Assembly: GCA_021790135.1 (NCBI GenBank)
Contig: JAJYIJ010000002.1
Span: 1,430 to 30,640, forward strand
DNA length: 29,211 bases
From: a bacterium
Lineage (GTDB): Bacteria; Patescibacteriota; Patescibacteriia; Magasanikbacterales; GWA2-37-8
Reading direction: 5' to 3'
The translations under genes and the position numbers were made by a program. The notes under the pieces were generated by a model, which did no database searches, had not been told where the DNA came from, and saw nothing but the letters and a program-made list of their open reading frames with translations. Numbering within the stretch: position 1 is the stretch's first letter; each line of letters starts with the position of its first letter. Shown here in pieces: positions 15,440 through 23,850 of this stretch.

Positions 15440-15826
15440 CTAGCGGTGCATCCTGGCCGCGGTTTTTTTCATTTTCTTGGCGGTTGCCTCGACAGCACGA
15501 TCAACGGCATTTTTGGCACTATGGTCAAAATCTGACGTCATTTCTCCGATCCACTCTTTGGCCTTTCTACTCACTGCTTTCTTAACCAATCCGCTTACTC
15601 CGCTCCCGGCCAGCGTTAAAAGATTAGAAATGTGTTCCACCTTCGTGCGGATATAACCGATCGTTTCCGTTAATTCATCCAAGCGGCTGCGAAGTTCTTC
15701 GATAATTTTGTTGGCGTTACGCAAAATGCGCATGGCATAATACAAAAGCCAACAGACAAAAACCGTCAGCCAGACGATACAAATGGCAATCACCAAATAA
15801 AGAATCTGTTGCGTTGAAGTTAACAT
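15440..15826 (-). CDS. Membrane-anchored coiled-coil protein (DUF948-like)
   Basis: 128 residues from ATG 15826. This start was chosen over ATG 15838 because AGGAG (15835-15831) lies four bases ahead of it, one of the few clear Shine-Dalgarno sequences in the window. A single transmembrane helix spans about residues 7-31. It is followed by a heptad-rich coiled coil (I-I-E-E-L-R-S-R-L-D-E-L-T-E-T-I) and a basic, Lys/Ala-rich tail (A-T-A-K-K-M-K-K-T-A-A). The layout resembles DUF948/YtxH-like envelope or stress proteins, but function is unknown. It has its own promoter although it lies downstream of pheT. Confidence 0.7.
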   Translation of the reverse strand: MLTSTQQILYLVIAICIVWLTVFVCWLLYYAMRILRNANKIIEELRSRLDELTETIGYIRTKVEHISNLLTLAGSGVSGLVKKAVSRKAKEWIGEMTSDFDHSAKNAVDRAVEATAKKMKKTAARMHR

Positions 15827-15857
15827 ACCACTCCTCATTAAAAAATAAACTAAAAGT

Positions 15858-15866
15858 AGTATACCA
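15858..15866 (-). promoter_or_regulatory. Extended -10 of the coiled-coil membrane protein gene
   Basis: The minus strand reads TGG-TATACT (15866-15858), a full extended -10. A clear -35 is not seen, as is common for extended -10 promoters. The leader is about 25 bases and contains the AGGAG site. Confidence 0.55.
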
Positions 15867-15884
15867 CATTTCCACCTTCACCGC

Positions 15885-18380
15885 CTAGCGCCGAATGGCT
15901 GCGCCAAACTTCTCTGCAAGCATTTCGATAACTTTCTCTTCGGCTCTCGCCACTTCTTCATTCGTTAGAGTGCGTTCCGGAGAAGAAAAAATGAATTGGT
16001 AACCCATACTTTTTTTGCCAGCCGGCACGGCGGACCCGGCAAAGACATCAAACAACTCAAAACGATCAAGGAGTGGATCAATTTTTTGCAAAGCATCGCT
16101 AATGTCGGCGTGGCTTGTTTTCTCATCAACAATAAAAGCGATATCACGCTTCACTTCCGGAAAAGAGCTAATTGGTTTGAAAGTGGCCCGATGATGCAAC
16201 TCTTTTTCGGCGAGTGCGGAAAGATTGAGCGTAAAAACTCCAATTCGCCCCTCTATTCCAAAGGCTTCGCTTACTCGCGGATGAATCTCATGAAGAGTGC
16301 CTACTACCCGCCCCTCAGCGGCGATCAAAGTCAAACGAGAAGGGTGCTCCCAAGGTTCAACCTTGTCTGCCGCCTTCGTCGCCCATTGAATAGCCAGACG
16401 GGCAAAAATTCTTTCCGCGGCGCGGCGCGCTTCCCAAAAGGGAGCAGTTTTATCTTTACTGCTAACGACGAGGGTTAACATGCTATCCTGCCCTGGCAAA
16501 AATTCATTGCCCTTAATGGCAGCACTTTCTCCTTGCTCATTTTTTCGAAAGACTTTGCCAATTTCAAACAATTTCAGTTCACCACGCTCAGGGTTGTTAC
16601 TTTTGATATTTTCCAAAAGATTTGGCAGCAGATTGCGTCTCAGATATGGTCTTTCTTCTGAAATTGGATTGTTGAGTTCCAGATAGTTACCAAGTTCATC
16701 ACCAATATTTTTTATCTCAGCGAGGCTCACGAAAGAATAATTATAACTTTCTGTATACGCCAATTCACGCACAAGGATATCACGAAGGGTGCGTTCCAAC
16801 TCGTGCTCCTTTGCCTCAGTCGGAGGATTAATCGGAAAACTGGGCAGCACGGAGGGAATGTTGTCGTAGCCATACAGACGAGCGACTTCTTCGACAACAT
16901 CTTCTGCCCGGGCAACATCTTTGCTGGCGCGCCAACTGGGAATGGTAACTGAAAAGTTTGTTTTGCTCTCCCGGACGCCGAAACCGAGCCGGCCTAAACT
17001 GGAGACAATACTTTTTGCCGGAATCACGGTTCCTAATTTTTTGGCAAAAAATTCACGAGGGATATGAAGCGGTCCAGTGAAAAGATGAAATTTTTTCTCA
17101 TCAACAATCCGACTGACAACCCGGGCGGTTGGACATAATTTCTGAACCAAAGCGACCGCCTGTGCCAAGGCCAACGAACACAAATTTGGGTCAAGCGATT
17201 TTTCAAAGCGAGCGGATGAATCAGTGCGGAGACCAAGCTTGGTGGAAGTGCGACGGATGCTGGCAGCATTAAAATTGGCCGATTCCAACACGATTTCTGT
17301 TGTTTCAGGAGAGATGCCGCTTTCGAGCCCCCCCATTACGCCCGCAATGGCTAAATTTTTTTCTCCATTGGTAATGAGCAGCATGGAAGAATCCAGCTTG
17401 CGTTTTTGTTCATCCAAGGTAATAAATTCTTCCCCCTCTCGCGCAGTTCGCACCACAATTGTGGGCGCTTTTGATTTTTTGCCTGCCTGCCGCCTGTCTG
17501 TCCGGTAGGCAGGGTAGGCAAGGCTCTTCACTTTTAAGCGATCAAAGGCGTGCATGGGCTGGCCAAGATCTAGCAATATGTAATTGGTGACATCCACGAT
17601 ATTGTTGATCGGACGGAGGCCAACAGCGCGCAATCGATTCTGCAGCCAGGACGGCGACGGGGCGATCTGAACACCATTGAGCGCCACGGCCATATAGCGC
17701 GGGCACGCCAGCTGATCTTGAATTTTTACCGTGAGCATGTCCGCACCGCCTTTTATTTTTGGTGCAGTGATTTTTTTCAAAGTGCCTTTGAACAACGCCG
17801 CCACCTCGCGAGCTAAGCCAAAGTGTCCCCAAAGATCGGGACGATTGGATAACGATTTATTATCAATCTCCAAGATCGTGTCATCAAGAGCCAGCGCTTC
17901 TGCCAACGGAGTGCCCGGTTTAAAATTAAAACTTGATAACTCAACAATTTCTTTTTCATCTTTTTTCGGGAATACGTCGAGGAGCCCAATTTCATCGCTC
18001 GCACAAATCATTCCTCGCGACTCTATGCCTCGGATTTTTACCGGCTGCAATTCAACTGGGTCTCCCTCGCCGTGCCAGACTACCCGGGCGCCTACTTTGG
18101 CCACTGCCACCAACATGCCCTCAGCAACATTACTGCCACCGCAAACAATCGCCAGTTTTTCTTTCCCAACATCTACTTGGCACAATTTTAATTTATCCGC
18201 GTTCGGATGCTTTTCTGCTGATAAAATTTTTCCGACGACGATATTCTCCAAATTTTCTCCCTGGCGCGTCACCTTCTCCACCTCAACGGTGGCTAACTTT
18301 AATTTCTCCGCCACGGCTTCGGGCGTTACCGAAGGAGGAAGTTTAACGTAGTCTGTAAGCCAATTGAACGAGATGAGCAT
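15885..18380 (-). CDS. pheT: Phenylalanine-tRNA ligase beta subunit
   Basis: 831 residues, standard bacterial length. It forms the alpha2-beta2 enzyme with PheS that charges tRNA-Phe and edits Tyr-tRNA-Phe. Domains in order: tRNA-binding OB fold (H-P-N-A-D-K-L-K-L-C-Q-V), the B3/B4 editing module around 220-440 (I-V-D-V-T-N-Y-I, A-G-V-M-G-G), the B5 domain and catalytic-like fold, and a C-terminal FDX-ACB domain (F-P-E-V-K-R-D-I-A-F-I-V-D-E). Residues about 284-301 (S-L-A-Y-P-A-Y-R-T-D-R-R-Q-A-G-K-K) have no counterpart I recall in other PheT proteins and are encoded by a palindromic element. It starts one base after the pheS stop. Confidence 0.97.
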   Translation of the reverse strand: MLISFNWLTDYVKLPPSVTPEAVAEKLKLATVEVEKVTRQGENLENIVVGKILSAEKHPNADKLKLCQVDVGKEKLAIVCGGSNVAEGMLVAVAKVGARVVWHGEGDPVELQPVKIRGIESRGMICASDEIGLLDVFPKKDEKEIVELSSFNFKPGTPLAEALALDDTILEIDNKSLSNRPDLWGHFGLAREVAALFKGTLKKITAPKIKGGADMLTVKIQDQLACPRYMAVALNGVQIAPSPSWLQNRLRAVGLRPINNIVDVTNYILLDLGQPMHAFDRLKVKSLAYPAYRTDRRQAGKKSKAPTIVVRTAREGEEFITLDEQKRKLDSSMLLITNGEKNLAIAGVMGGLESGISPETTEIVLESANFNAASIRRTSTKLGLRTDSSARFEKSLDPNLCSLALAQAVALVQKLCPTARVVSRIVDEKKFHLFTGPLHIPREFFAKKLGTVIPAKSIVSSLGRLGFGVRESKTNFSVTIPSWRASKDVARAEDVVEEVARLYGYDNIPSVLPSFPINPPTEAKEHELERTLRDILVRELAYTESYNYSFVSLAEIKNIGDELGNYLELNNPISEERPYLRRNLLPNLLENIKSNNPERGELKLFEIGKVFRKNEQGESAAIKGNEFLPGQDSMLTLVVSSKDKTAPFWEARRAAERIFARLAIQWATKAADKVEPWEHPSRLTLIAAEGRVVGTLHEIHPRVSEAFGIEGRIGVFTLNLSALAEKELHHRATFKPISSFPEVKRDIAFIVDEKTSHADISDALQKIDPLLDRFELFDVFAGSAVPAGKKSMGYQFIFSSPERTLTNEEVARAEEKVIEMLAEKFGAAIRR
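17479..17523. repeat. Palindromic element inside pheT
   Basis: TTGCCTGCCTGCC on the left matches, in reverse complement with a one-base bulge, the GGCAGGGTAGGCAA on the right. A CCTGTCTGTCCGG centre lies between them. The element is read in frame within pheT and adds a stretch rich in Tyr, Arg and Lys. Confidence 0.65.
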
Positions 18381-18381
18381 A

Positions 18382-19413
18382 TTAAAACTGTTCCAAAAAT
18401 TTCATAGAACCACTTTCCAATAAACGGACATCGTTAATGCCATACTTGAGCATAACGAGCCTCGTTAGCCCAAAGCCGAAAGCAAATCCCTGATATTTTT
18501 CAGGATTAATACCACCGGCTTCCAAGACATTGGGATGGACCAGGCCGGCGCCGAAAATTTCCAGCCAGCCAGAATTTTTGCAGACTCGGCAACCTTGCCC
18601 TGCGCAGAGCGAACAGGTCACTTCCCCACGGACGCCCGGCTCCACGAAGGGATAAAATTTCGGCAGTAAGCGCATTTTAGTTTGCGGGCCGTATAAATGC
18701 TGCGCTACCGCTTCTAATGTTGCTTTGAGATGAGAAAAGTTAATCCCCTTGTCTAGGACAAGGCCTTCCAGCTGATAAAAGGTGTGCTCGTGACGAGCGT
18801 CGGTCGCTTCATTGCGAAAACATTTACCCGGAACCACAATACGGAGCGGCGCACCATATTTTTGCATGGCACGAATCTGCACTGGCGAAGTCTGCGTGCG
18901 CATCAGCCACTCTGGATGATCTTTGATATACAAGGTGTCTTGCATATCGCGCGCCGGATGGTCAGCCGGAATATTAAGAGCGGTAAAATTGAAGTAGTCG
19001 CTTTCGAGTTCCGGCCCATCCACTACCATAAAACCCATCGAGGTGAAGAGATCTTCCAGCTCCCTTTGCACCAGCGTAAGCGGATGATAATGACCAACAG
19101 TGGCCCCGGGCAGCGCTGGCTGCGTGACGTCAAGACGCTCACCGGCGAGCAAATTGCTCCAGGCGGCTTCCGAAAGTTCGGCATGCTTCTCACGTAACGC
19201 TTGTTCGATTGCTTGCTTCAGCTGATTAGCGGCCTGGCCAAACTGTTTGCGCTCTTCGCCCACAGTCTTTTGCAGTTCTTTCATTATCTCAAGCATGACG
19301 CCGTTTTTTCTCCCCAACCATTTTGTCTCCACTTTTTCTAGTTGCGTTTTATCCAGCGCCGCTTTAATTTCGGCCACAGCTTCCACTTGTTTTTTTGTTA
19401 TTTCGTCAAACAT
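18382..19413 (-). CDS. pheS: Phenylalanine-tRNA ligase alpha subunit
   Basis: 343 residues. An N-terminal coiled-coil arm (residues 1-85) that grips tRNA is followed by the class II catalytic core. Motif 2 region: K-C-F-R-N-E-A-T-D-A-R-H-E-H-T-F-Y-Q-L-E-G. Motif 3: F-G-F-G-L-T-R-L-V-M-L-K-Y. Four cysteines, C-S-L-C-A-G-Q-G-C-R-V-C, could bind zinc between the strands of the core; a similar Cys cluster occurs in a subset of bacterial PheS. It follows the RseP gene by three bases and precedes pheT by one, so charging enzyme and protease are probably on one transcript. Confidence 0.97.
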   Translation of the reverse strand: MFDEITKKQVEAVAEIKAALDKTQLEKVETKWLGRKNGVMLEIMKELQKTVGEERKQFGQAANQLKQAIEQALREKHAELSEAAWSNLLAGERLDVTQPALPGATVGHYHPLTLVQRELEDLFTSMGFMVVDGPELESDYFNFTALNIPADHPARDMQDTLYIKDHPEWLMRTQTSPVQIRAMQKYGAPLRIVVPGKCFRNEATDARHEHTFYQLEGLVLDKGINFSHLKATLEAVAQHLYGPQTKMRLLPKFYPFVEPGVRGEVTCSLCAGQGCRVCKNSGWLEIFGAGLVHPNVLEAGGINPEKYQGFAFGFGLTRLVMLKYGINDVRLLESGSMKFLEQF

Positions 19414-19416
19414 ATA

Positions 19417-20577
19417 TTAAAGAACTCGTTTGAACCAAGCCAGTATTTCGCTATGAAAAGTGCCCACGTCATGGATAGTAATAGCCAAGACTAAAAGCAT
19501 CAGGACGGCAAAGCTGATCGCATGCACCAGCCGTTCCGTGCGAGCAGCAACGGCCTGGCGGCGAATTTTATTAATAATAACAAACAGAAGACGGCCGCCA
19601 TCCAATGCCGGAATGGGTAAGGCATTCAGAATCGCCAAGTTAAGTGAGAGGAGCGCCATAAATTGAAGTACATACACAGCGCCAAGATGCACGGCTTCGC
19701 CGGTCATTACTGCTACTCCAACCGGCCCTGACACTTCACTGGCGACACCGACACCGGAGAATAAGCCTTTGATTAAATACCAAAAGGCCAAAATGGTTTC
19801 TTTAAAATAGACTCCAGTGGTTATAGTTCCGTGATACGCGGCCTGGTACCAGGGATAGCGCAGCATCACCACCTCGGTTAAAGCAACACCAATTCCACCC
19901 TTGCCGGTATCAGGATAAATGGCCGGATGCAATTTCACTGTGAGGAGCTGCTGACCCCGCTCAAACGTAAGCGAAATTAAACTGTTCTTGTGCGTCTCAA
20001 CATATTGCTGCAAATCGGTAACTGTTGGATGCTGTAAATTGTCCACTTGTTCGATGACGTCACCTGGCTGGATCCCGGCGCTCGCCGCTGGCATGCCGGC
20101 TACCACCTGCACAATTTGTAAGTTCGCCCCGGCTGGTACTGCTTGACCTGGCGCCAAGGCTTCAGGCAAACCGATCATGTAGGCGACAGAAAGCAGAATA
20201 ACGGCCAAAAGAGCATTCATAATAACGCCGGCCAACAGCACACTCGCTTTCTGCCACGGTTTTTTACTGACAAAACTATCTGCTTCCGCGGCGACATCAG
20301 CATCGCCATCTTCTCCTTTAATGCGGACAAATCCGCCGAGCGGAATTAAATTAATCGAATAAAGAGTGGCCGGATCGGGGGTGACTTCTTTATTGCCAAA
20401 AACCCACTCCCAACCTTTTTTATTTTTTAATCGTCGAATGCCGATAAGCCGTGGCGGAAAACCAAAACCAAATTCTTCGACGCCAATTTTGTTCAAACGG
20501 GCAACAATAAAATGTCCCCACTCATGCGAAAGTACGAGGACTGCCAAAATTGCAATAAAAACCAAGAGAGTCAGCAT
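19417..20577 (-). CDS. rseP: RseP-type site-2 membrane metalloprotease
   Basis: 386 residues, like other bacterial site-2 proteases. The zinc motif H18-E-W-G-H22 lies in the first transmembrane helix; the family norm is HExGH. A PDZ domain covers about residues 150-215 (M-P-A-A-S-A-G-I-Q-P-G-D-V-I). The second active-site motif N-A-L-P-I-P-A-L-D-G-G-R lies in a later helix and supplies the third zinc ligand. The enzyme cuts membrane-embedded anti-sigma factors or signal-peptide remnants. No anti-sigma gene is visible, so the substrate is unknown. It starts four bases after the small gene upstream. Confidence 0.94.
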   Translation of the reverse strand: MLTLLVFIAILAVLVLSHEWGHFIVARLNKIGVEEFGFGFPPRLIGIRRLKNKKGWEWVFGNKEVTPDPATLYSINLIPLGGFVRIKGEDGDADVAAEADSFVSKKPWQKASVLLAGVIMNALLAVILLSVAYMIGLPEALAPGQAVPAGANLQIVQVVAGMPAASAGIQPGDVIEQVDNLQHPTVTDLQQYVETHKNSLISLTFERGQQLLTVKLHPAIYPDTGKGGIGVALTEVVMLRYPWYQAAYHGTITTGVYFKETILAFWYLIKGLFSGVGVASEVSGPVGVAVMTGEAVHLGAVYVLQFMALLSLNLAILNALPIPALDGGRLLFVIINKIRRQAVAARTERLVHAISFAVLMLLVLAITIHDVGTFHSEILAWFKRVL

Positions 20578-20581
20578 ACTT

Positions 20582-20845
20582 CTATTCTTCTACTGCCGTT
20601 AAATTTTTTAAGACTGCTTCATTATCAAGGCCAACTACGACCTGCTCATGCGTGGCAACATTTTCAAAAACAATATATTTTTTGTCTTCAGCCGGTCCTA
20701 ATATTTTATACCTTGTTCCTTCACTATCACTATCAGATTTTTTTATTTTCCCCACAACAATATCACCCTTCTTTTTTTTGCGCCATTTTTCCATGCCCTC
20801 CCAGGGACGCAAGGCTTCACTTCTGGTCTTTTCACCTTTTTCCAT
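20582..20845 (-). CDS. Small basic protein of unknown function
   Basis: 87 residues. The N-terminus is very basic (W-R-K-K-K-K-G-D-I), followed by what looks like a small beta-barrel: D-I-V-V-G-K-I-K, T-R-Y-K-I-L-G-P, K-K-Y-I-V-F-E-N and E-Q-V-V-V-G. This could bind nucleic acid or another acidic partner, but I do not recognise the family. An internal ATG (20794) could give a protein without the first 17 residues. It heads the minus-strand rseP-pheS-pheT run and diverges from lemA, sharing a symmetrical promoter region. Confidence 0.65.
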   Translation of the reverse strand: MEKGEKTRSEALRPWEGMEKWRKKKKGDIVVGKIKKSDSDSEGTRYKILGPAEDKKYIVFENVATHEQVVVGLDNEAVLKNLTAVEE

Positions 20846-20871
20846 AAAATAATTTATTTATATGATTCGAC

Positions 20872-20900
20872 TTGTTTTTTTATCGCTTTTATTATATACT
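20872..20900 (+). promoter_or_regulatory. lemA promoter
   Basis: TTGTTT (20872-20877), 17-bp spacer, TATACT (20895-20900). Transcription would start near 20907, leaving a leader of about 41 bases that contains a weak hairpin (AAGCAA/TTGCTT) and no clear Shine-Dalgarno sequence. Confidence 0.65.
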
Positions 20901-20918
20901 AAAGCGACAAAAAAGCAA
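20891..20918 (-). promoter_or_regulatory. Promoter of the small gene-rseP-pheST run
   Basis: On the minus strand TTGCTT (20918-20913), a 16-bp spacer and a consensus TATAAT (20896-20891). It overlaps the -10 of the divergent lemA promoter. Confidence 0.55.
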
Positions 20919-20947
20919 CTTTCTTGCTTGTTTAAATTTCATTTTAT

Positions 20948-21517
20948 ATGACGTCCGGAACTATTTTTTTAATCATTCTCATTCTGCTCGTTCTTTGGCT
21001 CGTGGTTACTTATAACAGTCTCATTCAAGGAAAAAACCGCGTGGCGGAGGGCCTCAGCGATATCGATGTCCAGCTCAAACGCCGCTATGACCTGATCCCC
21101 AATCTGGTCGAAACGGTCAAGGGGTATATGACCCATGAACACGACACGCTGACGCAAGTGGCCGTCGCTCGGACCGCCGCTATGACGGCCAACCAAAATC
21201 CGAAGGCGACATTGGCCGAGAAAGAAGCAGCGGAAAATCAACTGTCGAGTACTCTCAAGACGCTGTTCGCTGTCAGTGAGAATTACCCCGATTTGAAAGC
21301 CAGCCAAAATTTCTTGGACTTACAAAATGAGCTCACTGACACGGAAAATAAAATTCAAGCCGCTCGCCGTTTTTACAATGGCATGGTGCGCGACTTCAAT
21401 ACCAAACTGCAAAGTTTCCCCACCAATCTCTACGGCTCCATGCTTCACTTTACTCCCTACGACTTCTTTCAAGCCGAAGCTGCCGAACGTCAGGCCGTCA
21501 AAGTGTCATTCAAGTAG
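20948..21517 (+). CDS. lemA: LemA family membrane protein
   Basis: 189 residues. An N-terminal transmembrane helix (residues 4-24) is followed by the family's hallmark Y-N-S-L-I-Q-G-K-N-R-V-A-E-G-L-S-D-I-D-V-Q-L-K-R-R-Y-D and L-I-P-N-L-V-E-T-V-K-G-Y, then helices of a bundle ending in F-Y-N-G-M-V-R-D-F-N. LemA proteins are widespread and often sit next to the protease HtpX, as here (3-base gap), but their molecular role is unclear. This one probably works with HtpX at the membrane. Confidence 0.95.
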   Translation: MTSGTIFLIILILLVLWLVVTYNSLIQGKNRVAEGLSDIDVQLKRRYDLIPNLVETVKGYMTHEHDTLTQVAVARTAAMTANQNPKATLAEKEAAENQLSSTLKTLFAVSENYPDLKASQNFLDLQNELTDTENKIQAARRFYNGMVRDFNTKLQSFPTNLYGSMLHFTPYDFFQAEAAERQAVKVSFK

Positions 21518-21520
21518 CCT

Positions 21521-22414
21521 ATGTACCAACAAATTGCGGCCAACAAACGCCGCTCGCTTATCTTGATAATGCTCACGATCGCTTTTTTAATTGGTCTTGG
21601 CTATGTGTACAGCCAGGCGATGGGCGACCTGAGTTACAGCGGCGTTTGGATTGCTATTATCGTCGCTTTTTTTATCACCGGCATCTCTTATTTTTGGGGG
21701 GATAAAATTGCGCTCAGTGTGAATGGCGCCAAGCCACTGACCGAAGCAGAGAATCCAACCATATATCACCTGGTTGAAAATCTCTGTATCGCTTCCGGTC
21801 AGCCAACACCGGCTATCTACATTATCAACGACCCGGCGATCAACGCCTTCGCGACCGGCCGTAAACCAATGATGGCCTCAATCGCCATTACAAGTGGTGC
21901 TCTCCAAAAATTGGACAAATCCGAGCTCGAAGGCGTCATTGCTCACGAACTGTCGCACGTGCAAAATTACGACATGCGTTTTATGACCTTAGTGGCCGTT
22001 TTGGTCGGGGCCATCTCGCTCCTGTCGCATTTTTTCCTGCGCGTGGAATGGTTCATGGGCGGACGCCGCAGTGATAATCGCGATGGGAATCAACTCGCTC
22101 TCATATTTATGTTTGTCGGTGTTGTGCTGGCGATTCTATCGCCCCTGATAGCCCAATTGATTAAAATGGCAATCTCGCGACGGCGCGAGTATTTGGCTGA
22201 TGCTTCCGGCGCCCTTCTAACGCGTTATCCAGCTGGCTTGGCTGGAGCGCTCGAAAAAATCAAAGCTGACGCTCTGCCGATGAAAAACGCCGCGCCAGCC
22301 ACCGCTCACCTCTATTTAGCCAACCCCTTCAAATCTGGCTCATTCGCCAATCTTTTTTCCACGCACCCGCCGCTTGAAGAGAGGATCAAGCGACTGCGCG
22401 AAATGGCGGTGTAA
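21521..22414 (+). CDS. htpX: HtpX membrane metalloprotease
   Basis: 297 residues. It is an M48 zinc peptidase of the inner membrane that degrades misfolded membrane proteins. Two N-terminal helices (about residues 14-34 and 43-65) precede the zinc motif H142-E143-L-S-H146. A second helical hairpin follows, with E223 in R-R-R-E-Y-L-A-D-A-S-G-A as the third ligand. The C-terminus S-T-H-P-P-L-E-E-R-I-K-R-L is typical. It is co-transcribed with lemA and converges on the phosphomannomutase gene with a 12-base gap. Confidence 0.96.
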   Translation: MYQQIAANKRRSLILIMLTIAFLIGLGYVYSQAMGDLSYSGVWIAIIVAFFITGISYFWGDKIALSVNGAKPLTEAENPTIYHLVENLCIASGQPTPAIYIINDPAINAFATGRKPMMASIAITSGALQKLDKSELEGVIAHELSHVQNYDMRFMTLVAVLVGAISLLSHFFLRVEWFMGGRRSDNRDGNQLALIFMFVGVVLAILSPLIAQLIKMAISRRREYLADASGALLTRYPAGLAGALEKIKADALPMKNAAPATAHLYLANPFKSGSFANLFSTHPPLEERIKRLREMAV

Positions 22415-22426
22415 TTAGATGAAATT

Positions 22427-23782
22427 TTAAACCTTCAAAAGCTCCGTCAATTCCGCTACTTTTTCTTTCATTACTTGCTCCGTCGTCGCTTCAAGATTCA
22501 AGCGTACAAGCGGTTCGGTGTTACTACAGCGAACATTCAACCACCCCCAATCAAACTGCAGCCAGATGCCGTCGAGGTGTGATACCTTCTTAGCAAGCGG
22601 AGCATATTTTTTTTCGATTTTTTCAAGCGCAGCATCTTTGTCGGCGATGGTAAAATTGATTTCGCCGGAATGAAAATATTTTTGTAGCGGCCTGAGCAGC
22701 TCACTCAGTTTTTTGTTCTCTCGCGACAGGCGCTCGGCAACATACAAAAAGGAGAGGTCGGAAATTTCCACGTTGCCCAGATCGCCGAAGTACAAATGCA
22801 GCGACAATTCGCTAGCAAAGGCAGCTTTGGTATCAAGCATCTTCTGACGAATATTCACGTAACCGACTTTGGTCATTTCCGAACGAGCACCAGCGGCCTC
22901 CCAAACTTCGGGCACGATCCGGCTGGAACGCAAATCGTAGAGTAAAAGACTCTTCGGATGGCGACGAAGAACTTCGAGACCGACCAAGGCACCGACAAAT
23001 GAAGCACCGACGACTGTCCCAGTTTCGTCAACAAGACCGATGCGGTCACCGTCGCCGTCGAAAGCGAACCCGAAGTCAGCTTTGGTTTCCAGTACTTTTT
23101 TTTGCAAATCCCTGAGGGTTTCAACTTTGAGCGGATTGGCCTCATGATGCGGAAAGGTTCCGTCAAGAGTATCATAGAGGTACACCATTTTGAACGGCAA
23201 GGTAGAAAGCAGCTTGGTCAACGTCAAACTGCCCATGCCATTTCCAAAATCGACCACCACTTTAAGCGGTCGCAAAACGCTCGCATCAATGCGATCCAGC
23301 ACGGCTTTTTGATACTCAGGATACGGATCGGAGCTCGTGACTACCCCGTGAGCGGACGTGGATTCAAATTGTTCCGCAATAATCAAATCGCGTATGGTGC
23401 TAGTTGGAACACCCAACCCATTGGCGCGAATTATTTTAAAACCGTTATATTCGGCCGGATTATGGCTGGCGGTCACGTTGATGCCGCCAAGACACGGGGA
23501 ATTAGTACAAACAAAATTGAATAATGGCGTCGACACCAAACCAATACTCACAACGGAAATACCGCTCTCCGTCAATCCACGAATGACGGCCGCTTCATAT
23601 TCTTCGCTTGTCGGACGCATATCATGACCAACCACTACTTTTTTATCTGCGATATTGGCCTTTTCTTGAAGAAGTAGAGTGGCATAAGCACGACCGATAT
23701 TGTACGCCAAGTTAACTGACAATTCACTCCCCACGAGGCCCCTAATATCATAGGCCTTAAAGATGTGATTAACGACGTTCAT
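22427..23782 (-). CDS. manB: Phosphomannomutase/phosphoglucomutase
   Basis: 451 residues from ATG 23782; the frame runs further upstream but homology starts at F-K-A-Y-D-I-R-G. The enzyme interconverts hexose-6- and hexose-1-phosphates for sugar nucleotide synthesis. Motifs: catalytic serine in T-A-S-H-N-P, metal loop D-G-D-G-D-R, and phosphate loop R-C-S-N-T-E-P-L-V-R. The sugar loop reads S-E-L-S-L-H instead of the usual G-E-M-S-G-H; the E-x-S and H are kept but both glycines are lost, which may shift sugar preference. It is transcribed divergently from clpC. The exact sugar (Man or Glc) cannot be told, so the symbol is tentative. Confidence 0.9.
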   Translation of the reverse strand: MNVVNHIFKAYDIRGLVGSELSVNLAYNIGRAYATLLLQEKANIADKKVVVGHDMRPTSEEYEAAVIRGLTESGISVVSIGLVSTPLFNFVCTNSPCLGGINVTASHNPAEYNGFKIIRANGLGVPTSTIRDLIIAEQFESTSAHGVVTSSDPYPEYQKAVLDRIDASVLRPLKVVVDFGNGMGSLTLTKLLSTLPFKMVYLYDTLDGTFPHHEANPLKVETLRDLQKKVLETKADFGFAFDGDGDRIGLVDETGTVVGASFVGALVGLEVLRRHPKSLLLYDLRSSRIVPEVWEAAGARSEMTKVGYVNIRQKMLDTKAAFASELSLHLYFGDLGNVEISDLSFLYVAERLSRENKKLSELLRPLQKYFHSGEINFTIADKDAALEKIEKKYAPLAKKVSHLDGIWLQFDWGWLNVRCSNTEPLVRLNLEATTEQVMKEKVAELTELLKV

Positions 23783-23798
23783 ATAAAATAAAATTATT

Positions 23799-23827
23799 TT
23801 GACGTTGTTCTTAAAATAGTATACTAT
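23799..23827 (+). promoter_or_regulatory. clpC promoter
   Basis: TTGACG (23799-23804), 17-bp spacer, TACTAT (23822-23827). Transcription starts near 23834, giving a leader of about 17 bases. No CtsR- or HrcA-like operator is evident. Confidence 0.65.
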
Positions 23828-23850
23828 AGTAAGCAAATTATGCAATAAAT

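Noticed and set aside
20901..20947. Riboswitch in the lemA leader
   Set aside because: Only a short AT-rich hairpin is present in about 41 bases; no known aptamer pattern fits.
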